Below the pieces are notes generated by a model. That model searched no databases and was not told the DNA's origin. It worked only from the letters and a program-made list of their open reading frames with translations. A stretch of 64,000 bases of DNA, from assembly GCA_010356995.1 (NCBI GenBank), contig ML996703.1, positions 310,001 through 374,000 of the forward strand, read 5' to 3'. Positions 46,751-57,516 of this stretch are shown one piece after another. The translations under genes were made by a program, and so were the position numbers. This DNA is from Trichodelitschia bisporula. Lineage: Eukaryota; Ascomycota; Dothideomycetes; Phaeotrichales; Phaeotrichaceae. Positions within the stretch are counted from its first letter, which is position 1. Every line of letters starts with the position of its first letter.

Positions 46751-48155
46751 GGCCGTACTCGATGCCCGGTGTCACACTGGCCATGAACTTGGAATCCAGA
46801 ATTCATCTCCCCGATTTTCTGCTCCAGGAAGTGTGAACCCTTGCGCGGTGAGTCAAGGAGAGGTTGGTTGCTCGGTCTCAGTGGTGGAGGTGCCACCAGA
46901 GTAGCTGCTCCAGCGTAGCCCAACTCGAGATACCTAACGTGGAGAGCCGCGGGGAGGGCGAGGTACCGCGGTTGAGCTCCTGATTCTTCTTGCGCTCCTC
47001 AGCGGACTGGCCGCTGTGCTCGTGCGCAGTGACTGCCGGGGGCGTGAATGGCTTCGGGAGTACTCCAGCCGGGAACTTGACCGCGAGCACACGATTAGCG
47101 TCGGCAGTTCAAGGGTCGGGCATGCAGACGCACGCCTTGAACTTCTCGCCTCACCGTCGTGACGACCACATAACTCGTAGGCGAGGACACTGAATCTGAG
47201 GTCAATCATTGCTCGATAGACATACTAGATGCCTTACCTGTGAGGGCTGGCTGGTGTACAGCGGAGGCCTGGGGGTACTGACTGCCAGTCATGGCAGAGT
47301 GAGCAGTCCACCGCTGCTGAGACGCGTCTTGCACTGTACGGGATGTCAATCGGGACAGAAGACGCTGCGAGGAAGCCGAGCTGGTCAGGGTGCTCGTTGC
47401 TGTATAGTTCCGTACGTCAGTCACAGAGGGAAGCAAATCAGAGGCTTCCTTCTTGCGACGAATTGGAAGCTCCAAGATTGGAACAGGTGGCTCAGCTCCT
47501 TGCAGAAAACCTTGTTGCGGTGTGGTTCCATATGTCATGCCGTCGTCACAAGGAGAAGTGGACGCTGAGTGCGGAGTGCGACAGACACACCAGCAATGAG
47601 AAGGAGTGTCATCTGGAGCGCAAATGACGCCCGGGAGCAGGTGTATTACCCCCTCCTTCTCCAGGGTGTTCAACGCCCACCCTCTTTAAGAGCTTGTCCG
47701 GTTAGCCCAAGAATCAGAATTAAAATTTGACGAACCGTTCGTGTCTGTCAGGACCGCAGCATCCCATCGTGAAGTCATACTCGATGCCCGGCATCACACT
47801 AGCCATAAACTTGAGGAAGAAAACCAGGTACTGATCTATCCGGATGGCAACCTTGCTCTTCATCCCCCTTCCAGGGCTCCTGCAGGCTTGGACTGGGACA
47901 CCGGTTATTGTCTCCGTAACGCTGGGGCTTCAGGTATGCCCGTGGTGTCTTCAGGAGCTTGTTGAGTGTTGGCCATCGAACCAGAGTTGAAGCAGTAGAC
48001 ATACCCTCTTGTGCGGCAGGCTTCGTGGTCTTCTTTGTGCTCTTGCCTGTGACCCTTTTCACGACAGCCTTGACGGTGGACGGTGGTAGAATATAGGCTG
48101 GAGTTATTCCTCGGTGGATGCCAAACCGCGGAACGCTTGTGAGCTGGATACGCAT
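46751..48155 (-). pseudogene. Two coding-like fragments sharing a KFMASV-PGIEY motif
   Basis: Minus-strand frames near 46.78 kb (SKFMASVTPGIEYGPSHS) and 47.79 kb ([18 protein letters not shown]) share a stretch of about 40 bp at roughly 80 percent identity. The distal fragment is preceded by [16 protein letters not shown] and, further upstream, by an ATG frame at 48155 (MRIQLTSVPRFGIHRGITPA, then a Lys-rich KSTKKTTKPAAQEG ending at a GTATGT donor). This suggests one or two related, perhaps decayed, multi-exon genes. No family recognised. Confidence 0.25.
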
Positions 48156-48536
48156 ATTAGAGATCTGGACAAGGAGGAAGTGACAGCCGGAGGAGTGTGG
48201 ATTAGCTGGCGAAGTGGTTCTTGCGTGTGGACATATAGTGCCCGTAGGCGGTGGAGGATGATTGAGAACTTCTTGAAGAGAGGAGATGCGACGCTGAGCC
48301 GTGTCTAGAAAGGTAGTAAGTAGATAAGGCTGCGCATCATGACCAGCCCTTCCGCCAGTGCGGGTGAAAAGGGGATGAGGACCATAACAATACCATTAAC
48401 GAACGAAAACGGGGTATATATACATCACCACAGCCCCCGTCCGCCACCACCCGTCTGTCCAACCCACAAACACACAAACCATCCACAAACTCCCCCAAAC
48501 CACCCATCAGCAATCCCATCCAAACCGCCCTAGCAA

Positions 48537-48887
48537 TCACTCCCCGCCTGTCCCCGTAACCCACGCCGGCCTCACCTCCACCCCATCCTCCCCCATAACC
48601 TTCCCACGATCCCACTCCCTCCCCTCCCCCTCCCGCACCCACCTCACATCCTCTTCCCCCCTCTCCCCGCCCCTCTCCGACCGCCTCACTTCCTCCTCCG
48701 TGAACCCCGCCTCCCTTAACCGTCGCGCCCGCAACTGCCGCCACTTCATCCGGTCACGCATCGCCTCCACCACTGCCTCACAGTCATCCGTGGCATCCGG
48801 CTCCACGTCTAGGCCTGGGTCGTAATCGGCGCCGAAGCGTGCGTCCATGGCGGAGGGGCCGTGGGTGCCGCGGCCGCGAGGTTTAGG

Positions 48888-48935
<48 letters not shown>

Positions 48936-49801
48936 GCGGGAGCGGCGTTTTGTTCTGCTGGATTTGGATGGGGAGTGAGAGTCGTGCTTGCTCCGCCGGT
49001 CTGTGTCCTTGTCCTTGTGCCTGCGTCGATCTTTTTCCTTGTACTTGTGCCGCTCCCCACGCTCGCGGCCCCGGCTGCGGCTGCGGCTGCGGCTGCGGCT
49101 GCGGCTGCGTGACGAGTGGCGGTGCCGACGTTTCCGGGAGCTGCGCTCATGGCTGCGGGGGCGGGATCTAGACCGCGACGTCGACCGGTGGTGGGGGCGG
49201 TGCCTATGCGAGCGGTGATGCCGATGGCGCTCGTCCCTGTCGCGACAGTCCTTGTCCCGCGCCAGACCAGACTCCCGGTCTTTGTCCCGCGTTCGATCCG
49301 ACCCCGCGTCCTTGTCTCGCGTCCGAGTCGACTCCCGGTCCGTATCCGGCGTCCGACCCAAGGCCCGGTCGCTCTCCCTCCGAGCCGACTCGCGGTGTTT
49401 ATTTCGCGACCGACCCGTGTCGCGCTGATTCCCCATCTCGCGCTCTAGACGGCCAGCCCACCCCGCATTCCGGTCGCCGTCCGTTCTCCGTCTCTTCGCC
49501 GGGCGGCCGTCATCGGCCTCTGCTTCCCTTCCACCCAGCCCCCTCAACCTAGCCCTAGCCTCCTCCTCCCTCTCCAGCAACGCCTTATTATGCCCCGTCG
49601 TCTCCCTCAAAATATTCCTCAGAAAACGTGTATTCGGCTTTGGGGCAAGTGGGTTCGGCCTGCATCATCCATCAGCACTGTCCATCCAAACAAGAAAAGT
49701 ACAAACCTGCTCGCAACGAGCCCATCGCTGCGTCCAGCTATGGCCTTTGCGTCGGAAGCAAGGAGCTGCGCGACGTAGCTGTCGTTTAGGTCGTCGTCCA
49801 T
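48537..49801 (-). CDS. RS-domain nuclear protein (putative splicing-associated)
   Basis: 405 residues. Exons 49801-49707 and 49659-48537. The N-terminus (MDDDLNDSYVAQLLASDAKA, then PNPLAPKPNTRFLRNILRET, then HNKALLEREEEARARL) is a conserved module of fungal proteins usually annotated as pre-mRNA splicing related. I do not know a characterised member. The middle is an Arg/Asp/Ser/His-rich domain with a pure RS run (six RS repeats from a GGCTGC minisatellite on the + strand). Then comes a tract of about 16 prolines coded by a 46-bp homopolymer at 48889-48934, and a conserved C-terminal block (DDCEAVVEAMRDRMKWRQLR) with AGFTEEEVRR. RS domains usually localise to nuclear speckles. Confidence 0.72.
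48889..48934 (+). repeat. 46-bp pure G homopolymer inside a coding exon
   Basis: Uninterrupted run of G on the + strand (C on the coding strand), reading as polyproline in the RS-domain gene. The run length leaves the downstream frame intact as given. Such a run is prone to slippage and to sequencing error, so its true length is uncertain. Confidence 0.85.
49076..49110 (+). repeat. Hexanucleotide microsatellite (GGCTGC)n
   Basis: About six perfect copies of GGCTGC; on the coding strand this gives the alternating RS run of the RS-domain protein. Confidence 0.8.
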
Positions 49802-50015
49802 GGCGGGAAGCTGCAGTGTTGTATGGATGTAGAGTGGTTGTGATGGTGGCCAACGTCGAGGTGTGGCGCTTCCCGGCAGGGGTCAGGCCCAGTCCAGCCC
49901 TGCGGCGCACGGACTGTTTACAACCCCCGTCCCCCGGGCGGTGGGGAACGTAAACACCACGAGCCCAAGCATCACCACCACCAAATCATCGCAACCCACA
50001 CAACACACACTCACC

Positions 50016-50973
50016 ATGGCCGTCTCCATTCCCGCAATGAATGGAAATGCAAACTTCGACGCAGAAGCCCTCCTCACCGCCCTCGGCGCGCTGGACAAAC
50101 CCACCACCCTCTCAATCCTCAAACTCGCCTCCAGCCTCACCCCCGACCCCTCCTCCCCATCCTCAAAACGCACCAGCGACGCCAGCGAAGGGAGCACTTA
50201 CGCCGCAACCCCCGGTTCCCTCGCCGTCGACCTCGTGCACTACAAAGTCCGTCCCCCCAACCCCCTCCCCGTACCAACCCCTCCCTCCCCGCACTCTTCC
50301 CGTCCCCACCAAGCTAACCCCCCCCCCCCCCGGCCAGGACCTCTTCACAAAACTCCGCTTCTCCTACATCGAAACCGTGACCAAAGAAAAACTCCTCCGC
50401 TCGCTCACATCCAACCCCCCCATCCTGCCCTCCGCCTCCTCCAATTCCCTCCTCGAAGCCCAACTCGCCGAGGAAAAAACCGCCCTTAAGTCCCAAAAAG
50501 CCGCCGTCGCATCCACCCTCGCCGAGCTCGAAACCCGCGCCCGCACCCTCGCAACCCGCTATGCCGCGCTGCAGGAAAACCGCGAGACACTCTCAACCCT
50601 CATCCCCGCCGTCTCCGACCTCGAAGCCCACGTCGCGACCCTGCGCGCAGCCCACCCGCCCGAAGTGCGCGACGGACGGCCGGGTATGGATCTGGGGCTT
50701 CCTGCGACGAAGGCTCGGCTGGAAGAGCGACAGGCGGAGGAGCAAGGCCTGAGCGCGGAGGTGGAGCGATTGCAACGCCTGGTAGAAGCGAGGGGTGCGG
50801 AGGCCGCACGTCTTGAGAACGAAGCCACGGGCCTGGGCACGCGGCGCGCGGGCATTGTGGGCAGGGCAGACGCGGAGCGCGCGCGGCGGGAGGCGGGCGG
50901 CATCGCACCTGGCGAAGTCCGCGGAAGGTGGATGCGCGCCGCAGCAGGCGTGGTCGGCGGCTGCGTGGAGTAG
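50016..50973 (+). CDS. SOS7: Sos7-like kinetochore coiled-coil protein
   Basis: 288 residues. Exons 50016-50246 and 50338-50973; the intron contains a run of C. The N-terminus, with a Ser/Pro-rich insertion, ends at VDLVHYK, and exon 2 starts DLFTKLRFSYIETVTKEKLL, which I associate with the fungal Sos7 family (Sos7 is the Spc7 partner in fission yeast; budding yeast Kre28 is the counterpart). The rest is almost entirely coiled coil (LEAQLAEEKTALKSQKAAV, LEERQAEEQGLSAEVERLQR). Sos7/Kre28 binds Spc7/KNL1 at the outer kinetochore. It has a divergent promoter with the RS protein (214 bp). The family call is by memory of the motif, so moderate. Confidence 0.6.
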
Positions 50974-51181
50974 TACGTATCTCAGTCACGGTTGGAACGG
51001 GCGTTGGTGGTGGGACGGTTGGAAATACGCGGAACGTGTGGAGTGGTCTCGCGATTTCAGTCTCAGTCATGATTTGGAAGCGGCGTTTCCTGGTGGCAGC
51101 CGTCGGCGTTACACTATATACCCACAATCATTACACCTAGCAATGCGCCCCCATATCCATACCCATTAACCCACTCCATCC

Positions 51182-53585
51182 CTATCTATCCCGATCCACC
51201 TCCTCCCCTCCCCCCCACCACCGCCCCCACACCGCACTAACCCTTCCCACAACCCCCTCGCGCACCCACGCCGCACGCTCCAGATCAGGACTACGACTCC
51301 GCGCGCGCCTAGCCAGCAACCCATCCCCATCACCACGAGCCAGCAGTGCCGGTTCACCGACCGCAACACGCCCGCCGAGCAGACCCTCCTCCTCGTCCCC
51401 TCCGTCTTCGTCTTCTTCGTCGCTGAAATTAGTAACCTGCCTACTGGGCCCCTCCCCCCTCCCATTCCGGGCCAAACTCCGCACAACATCGCCCTTGCAA
51501 ATAGGACACGTGCGGCGGCGGGTAGTCAACCAAGGCGTACTACACACAATCATTAGCCCCAACAACCATATACGGACAAGAAGAGGCCCAAACTCACATG
51601 CACTCAACATGAAACTCATGCCCACACGGCAAACTCATAACCCGACTAACCCCATCCACATACTCCTCCAAACAAACCACACACTCCCTCTGCCGCCCCC
51701 CATACCGTCTCCTCCACTCCGCAAGCCCTGCCTCCCTCTTCTCCGCCTCGCTCATCGCGGCCTCCCCCCTCGCCGATCCCTCCGGCACCTCTGACGCCGT
51801 GCGACTCCGCGGGCGGGACCGACTCGGCGACCTCGACGGCCCGGGGCGCGCCGCGGGCTGAAGCAGTGGCGTGGTGGGACTCGTGCCCGTGGGCGAAACA
51901 CGCGCGGGCGTACTCGCCTCGCTACCAGCGATGGTGTGATACGTCCGGACGGGCAGACGATCGACCACGCTCTTGGGGGCGCGCCAGCGCCTCCGCCTGA
52001 TACGGCTGCGGAGGAGGAGGAGGGCGTAGACGACGGTGAGCGTGACGAGGGGGGAGACGACGAGGACGAGGAGGGTGTCGAAGAAGGGGGAGCTGGACAT
52101 GTTGGTTGGGGTTAGGGTGACCCATAGGCCGTCGTGGCGCGGGGAGCCGGGTGAGAGGGCTGTCTTGGAATTACCGGCTTGCCCGGCGGGGGCTTCGTGC
52201 CACCATGGGCTTTCGATGTTGGCGGACAGAGGCTCGGGGGCGTCGGCATCGGCGGAATACTCCCCGCTACCGGGCGTTGTGCTCCCGCCCTTGAGGTCGT
52301 GGACGTCACGCGGGGCGAGCGGAGCGGTATTCGCGTCCTTGAGCACGAGGTCGGGGTCGCGCCAGTCGTGCACGCCGATGACGAAGCTATCCCTCTCCTT
52401 ATCGGTCAGACCCTCGTTCTTCGCCTCCTCGATGTCCTCGAGGACCCAGTCATTGCTGCCAGAGCTGGGGGGCCGGACACTCACGCCTGCGGAGCGCTCG
52501 CGCCCGAAGCCGAGCCAGGCGAAGAGCGAGCGGAACCAGCCCTTCTTCGGCTTTGGAGTCGCGTCCTTGGCGGATGGGGCAGAAGTATCGCTAGCCGGCT
52601 TGGAGGGGACGTCCTTGGGGGGTTGCTTTGGCGTGATTTTTTCCTTCTTGCCTTTTGGTTTCGGTGTGATGCCAGCGGCGGGGAGCTTGAAGGCGCCGCC
52701 GGTGGGAATGAGCGAGGAGAGGAGATGCGCAGTGGTGTAGGACGTAAACAGCGCGGGAATCGTGACATTCGAGGTATCGCCGCGCGCGTACATGGTGACC
52801 AGCGGCCCGCCACGCACATCGTCGCCCACGATCAGCGCGATGCCACCACGACGCTGTGCCCATTTGACCTTCTCCAAAAAGCCGCAGCCTCCACGGCTCA
52901 GCAGCACCACCTTACCCGCAATCTCAGCACTCTCCTGCAGACTCTGGATATCAGCGTGATTATCCGACGACGCCTTGCCGTGCGGCTTCAACTCCGAGTC
53001 CGGCAGCGGGTGGTGCAGATAGTCATCCGTGCCGTCGTCCGCGTGCAATTTGCCCTTTCGCAGCGCCGCCTTCGTCTTGCCCGTATCCACAGTGTCGGGA
53101 TCGCTAACCAGTGAGCGGCGCGCCATTTCCTTCTCAGCCGCGATCTGGGAGTCTACACCGGGGGTGGCCGCCTTCGCCTTTCCTGCGTTGGCGGCACCGG
53201 GCTTGCTCAGCGTCGCGTCCCAGCCGGGCACATCGCTGCAGCCGAGTTCGCCCTCCGCCGTCGCTGCAAGTCCATGGCCCAGCACATTATCCTCGCCAAA
53301 GCCGCTGCCGATCCAGAGCTGACCACTCAGACCCTTTGACGGAAGGAGCGGGCCAAAAGCCGCCGGACGAGAGAGGAAGAAAGTGGAGTTATCATCGGTC
53401 AAGCTGATTACCGCCGACGGGGGGAACAGCGGCGTGTGAAACGAGAAGAAGGCGCGGAAGCGGGACTTTGCAGCGTCGGGAGTTTGCGACGATTCGAGCA
53501 CGGGCTGGCTGCGCGGGAGCAGCGAGAGCAGGCTCACGAAGAGGAAGCTGAAGAGCAGGGCGAGGAGGAGGCGGACGGGTCGCAT
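51182..53585 (-). CDS. PA-TM-RING membrane-anchored ubiquitin ligase
   Basis: 781 residues. Exons 53585-51598 and 51539-51182. A signal peptide/anchor (RLLLALLFSFLFVSLLSLLP) begins at the chosen start. A protease-associated domain near residues 215-300 shows GKVVLLSRGGCGFLEKVKWA and ALIVGDDVRGGPLVTMYA. A second membrane segment, FFDTLLVLVVSPLVTLTVVY, lies near residue 530. RING-H2 follows: CVVCLEEY...LPCGHEFHVECITPWL...CPIC, completed only after the 58-bp intron. The architecture equals RNF13/RNF167-type ligases, which ubiquitinate endosomal and vacuolar membrane proteins. The PA domain has a long Lys/Pro-rich insertion before the TM. The frame is open upstream to an ATG at 54110, but that extension is low complexity and would bury the signal peptide. 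Confidence 0.88.
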
Positions 53586-54789
53586 GGTGAAGTAGAAGCG
53601 CCCCCGTTGCGGGGCACTGTACGAGAGCGCGGTGGTGTCGATCGCGGTGGTGGTTACGGATGTGGTTGCATGGGGGAAGTGGATGAGGGCGAGGTGACGT
53701 GGGTATCGTCGGCTGACCCGGCGGACGCCGCTGCGCACGAGGGGTTGTGTGATGCTGCAACTTTTGCGGGGATTAGGGTACGTAGACGCAGGGTCGTAGA
53801 TCGCGGAGTTGACGAGAGAAAGAGAGGTAGAAAGGTAGAGAGGTAGAGAGGATGTTGCCCCGCGGAGGTGAGGCGGTTGGGTCGTCGTCTCGAGCGAACG
53901 GCGGGAGAGTTGGCAAGCCACCAGATAGGTGATGGAGGGTGGAGACAATTGGTGGGGGGCGAGGGAGAGTATGGAGAAAGAGAGACAGCGACAGCAAGAG
54001 GGCGGAATCGGAATAGCCTCACGTGCTGGGTGCAGCTGTTCTATCCGTCTGGTGATGCTTGCCTCAGATGAAGAGGTCGAGGAGAGCGATTGCAGCAATG
54101 CTAGAAACATCAGCAGGCAATATGCGCGGTTCTGCTTGACTCTTTCTATTTATCTGATGGTCCACCAACCCCTCTCTCTCCCTCATAATCTCCAAGCCTA
54201 GGCCAGATGCAGCTGAAATGCTTCACGATAACCCAAACAGCATCAGCCATCAGTCTCGGGCTTCTACCCCCTCTCCTTCACACTTGACTCTTTAACCCAT
54301 CCCTCTCTCCCCACACGCGCCCACGAGTTGGGTTATCCCAGTTGGTGGCACAGCAGCGACTGCTGAGAAATGTGGCTGTCGCTGCAAACAGGACGCCCCC
54401 CTCTGGAGTGAAACTGCACTCGAAACTTGCGAACAGCAACTCCGCCTGCGGAACGTCTCACCCGTAACTGTGGTAGTCGTTTCCGCAAGCTGTACCTCCT
54501 CCTCCGCACTTACTATGGCACCCCATATGCTGGATAACCTGTCAACCCAGTGTGCTGGTGATGGCGAGTCCTCTGGTGGGGAACTTGAGAGTCGACTGAC
54601 ATGACAGTCATGATGCCATTACCCTTTAGTAGTCTCCCTATAGCCTACCACTATTCGAGTTATCCGTGTCTTCCAGAAGTGCTATTGTCCCTGTGCCACT
54701 CGCATTCCGTAAGCGGCAAACATCAAATCCACCATGCTCAAAAGACCAAGCTGCCGCTTTGGGAATAACACCGTCGCACGGCAACCACC
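53586..54789. other. PA-RING / aquaporin divergent region
   Basis: 1.2 kb. The first 500 bp are the leader of the ligase gene with AGAGAGGTAG-type repeats near 53818-53850. No gene. An ATGATGCCAT at 54610 fits the CYS3 consensus, probably by chance. Confidence 0.45.
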
Positions 54790-56091
54790 ATGAGTCTCTA
54801 CGCGCTTTCTAACTTACCGTCCCGCAAGCGCGATGCCCTCGACTTCAAATTAGCCCAGCATGGCCCGGAGGCCGAGTATGTCTCTCCCACATCTGCTCCT
54901 CAACATCTCTCCTGTGTCCCTTTTGTCCTACAGAGCATAGCGTAACACTCGTTCGCATCTCAAGCATATATTTACTACACTCCACCTCCCCCCACAATTC
55001 CATCCTTCCGTAAGGCCTGGTTCCTGACCCGCTTTATCTGCAGCCTTGCACGCGACGTCGTCTTCGACATGAACCTCGCCCCGCCCCAGGCTCCGCCTAC
55101 CCCCCTCCCCAGCAAGCGGGAAGACGAAGACGGGACTCCGCGTCGTCTGTCATGGCTGCCAAACCGCATGCGAGGACACCTCGTCGCCATGCTGGGCGAG
55201 TTCTTAGGTACCTTTCTATTCCTCTTCTTCGCGTTTGCCGGCACCCAGGTCGCCAATGTGGACAAGACGGCGTCCATCGTCGCGAAGGTGCTGTACATCT
55301 CGCTGGCCTTTGGCTTCAGCCTGGCCGTGAATGCATGGGTATTTTATCGTATCAGCGGCGGCCTGTTTAATCCTGCCGTAAGAGAGAGTCCGAGGGCGAG
55401 ACGAAAGCTGACAGGACAGGTCACCTTCGCGCTCTGCCTCACAGGCGTCCTTAGCTGGACACGCGGCGCACTGCTCTTGCTCGTCCAGGTCCTCGGCGCC
55501 ATCGCAGCAGCAGCCGTCGTCTCGGCCGTGCTGCCAGGCCAAATGGTTGTCCGAACGACGCTCAGCCTGGCGCCGCGCACGAGCATCGCGCGTGGATTAT
55601 TCCTCGAGATGTTCCTGACGGCGCAGCTAATCTTCACCATGTAAGTCGTCCCACTCGCAGAATCCCAGGCCTAACGGCGCAGCTTCATGCTCGCGGCCGA
55701 GAAGCACCGAGCCACATTCCTTGCGCCCATTGGCATCGGACTCAGCCTGTTCATCGCAGAGTTGGCTGGCGTGCTGTACACGGGCGGCTCGTTGAACCCG
55801 GCACGGTCGTTCGGACCGGATGTTGTTTTGGGCCAGTTCAATGGGTACCACTGGATCTACTGGCTGGGGCCGGCGCTGGGCGCGTTGCTGGCGGTCCTGG
55901 TGTACAAGCTGATGAAGAAGCTCGAGTATGAGACTGCGAACCCGCCGCAGGACGCGGACAGCCCAAAAAAAGATATCGAGTCCATTGCTGGCGTCTCGCC
56001 TGAGGCCTATCACAACGACTTGAGGCCGTCGGGAACGCATTCGCGGCACTCCGATACGTATCAAACACCTGCCGAAGCGAGCCGGAGATAG
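54790..56091 (+). CDS. Aquaporin (MIP family)
   Basis: 349 residues. Exons 54790-54875, 55044-55377, 55420-55640 and 55683-56091. Six hydrophobic segments follow a 75-residue cytosolic N-terminus. The two pore loops carry GGLFNPAVTFA (first NPA, formed across intron 2) and GGSLNPARSFGPDV (second NPA). AEFLGTF-type start of TM1 is GEFLGTFLFLFFAFAGTQ. The tail is acidic and Ser-rich. Classical water-channel-like fungal aquaporin rather than an aquaglyceroporin, judged from the NPARSFGP loop; the substrate is not certain. Intron 2 is 42 bp, stop-free and in frame. Its retention would split the first NPA loop, so splicing state would directly decide channel activity. The first exon and its 168-bp intron are less certain than the rest. 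Confidence 0.88.
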
Positions 56092-56641
56092 TTGGTGCAG
56101 TGTTCAGATCGGAGCGTTGGCGTCGGGGCCTGGGATTCCCTCTTCAGCGCACAAATTGTCATTGTTAGTTTCCTCGAGTTGGATTCATTCCTGTACGGTT
56201 GTTGTCCGGGTCAATAACGATTTCATTGCTTGATTATGCATGCGTGAATGTTGAATGCCGGATGTGGTTTGGATACTGCAGTGGGCATATTGTTAGCGAT
56301 GGTGACGGACCACATCCACGTTATGAAAAACGGAAGAGCAGCATGGATAGTGTCAAATCGAATTGCCATCATACTGCAGTTGAAGCTCGTCTAAGATGTT
56401 TCGTGACTTTGTCAGGAACCCCTGCATGTGACCCGCACCTTACCCGCCCATTCCTTGGCACGGCACCGAGTTTATCCGACCCGCAGCACACAACGCGAGT
56501 TAGCGAAGCAAATCCAACAGCAACGTCCTTGGACCTCCGATCACCGCCAACTCCACATTCAGCTAACCCAGCAGTGTAAGTAGGTCTACGCACGTCGCCA
56601 TCTCACATTTGCTAACTGACAACTCTAGTCCCTGATTCAAG
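56092..56641. other. Aquaporin-RPL37 intergenic region
   Basis: 550 bp. No gene seen; promoter of RPL37. Confidence 0.5.
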
Positions 56642-57080
56642 ATGAGTACGTCGCATTCGAACCCTCCAAGGCCCAGGAATTAACGTCCGCGCAGCGAAGG
56701 GAACATCCAGCTTCGGCAAGCGCCACAACAAGACGCACACCCTGTGTCGTCGCTGCGGTATGTCTATCTTTATCGAGGAGTCACACAGCCATTGACGCAT
56801 CCAGGTCGCCGCTCCCTCCACATCCAGAAGCACACCTGCTCCTCGTGCGGCTACCCCTCGGCCTCCATCCGCAAGTGTACGTCACCTTTACCAACAACCC
56901 CCAAGCCCAACCCAGCTAACCACCCCAGACAACTGGTCGGAGAAGGCGAAGCGGAGAAAGACCACCGGCAGCGGCCGCGTCCGCTACTTGAAGACCGTCC
57001 CCCGGCGCGCGAAGAACGGCTTCCGGACCGGTGCTCCCAAGGGCGCGCGCGGCCCCTCGGCTGCCACTGCTTCGTCCTAG
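56642..57080 (+). CDS. RPL37: 60S ribosomal protein L37
   Basis: 96 residues. Exons 56642-56645, 56695-56757, 56805-56876 and 56929-57080. The first coding exon is just ATG plus one base, a pattern seen in some ribosomal protein genes. Spliced product [19 protein letters not shown] with the zinc finger CRRCG...[10 protein letters not shown] (two CxxC pairs) and the basic C-terminus [20 protein letters not shown] is eL37 throughout. Part of the large ribosomal subunit near the exit tunnel. Length normal. Confidence 0.96.
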
Positions 57081-57516
57081 ATGTCTTGACGCGAACGGAA
57101 AGGTGCTCGGGCGTGTGAATCATGGGTTCTGAATTGGCAATATGCGGCGTGATCCGGCGGGTTCGTGCGGTGTACTATGGGTTGTGCTAGACTCTCGAGG
57201 GCTGCCACTGCGCTACCCCCGTGGCCGATGCTAGGACATGTCAATCCATGGCTTTCACCCCGCTGTCCTATGTGCCTTTTATGTACGGATTGTATGTGCG
57301 GCATTACAGGCTTGATTGTGGTGTAGAGTGTGTGTCCCATTACGACTTCTATGATCGCTCCATGCGTCCAATGCCCAGCCAAAAGCCGCGGCCTCTACAA
57401 ACTGAAAGGAAGAATGCGCAATTAGCGCTAGTTATACACGGCTGCAGTCCAGCTCAACCAAGAAATGCACGCAAGAAAGCCAACCCCCACCCAATATGAT
57501 ACAAATCCCCCACCCC
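57081..57516. other. RPL37 / SED5 convergent gap
   Basis: 436 bp. Nothing recognised. Confidence 0.5.

Larger units (their letters stand above)
44791..48536. other. 3.7-kb stretch without a confident gene
   Basis: The longest gene-free stretch of the window. It holds coding-like fragments on the minus strand at 45.3-46.1, 46.7-47.2 and 47.7-48.2 kb (separate entries). I could not assemble a complete gene. A small direct repeat based on CATGACCACC lies near 46321-46355. Confidence 0.45.

Noticed and set aside
51922-53114. Long + strand open frames (52036-52740, 52179-53114)
   Set aside because: Antisense shadows of the PA-TM-RING gene, whose own frame carries PA and RING motifs.
54610-54619. 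ATGATGCCAT fitting the CYS3 consensus
   Set aside because: It is upstream of an aquaporin with no sulfur role; expected by chance at this density.
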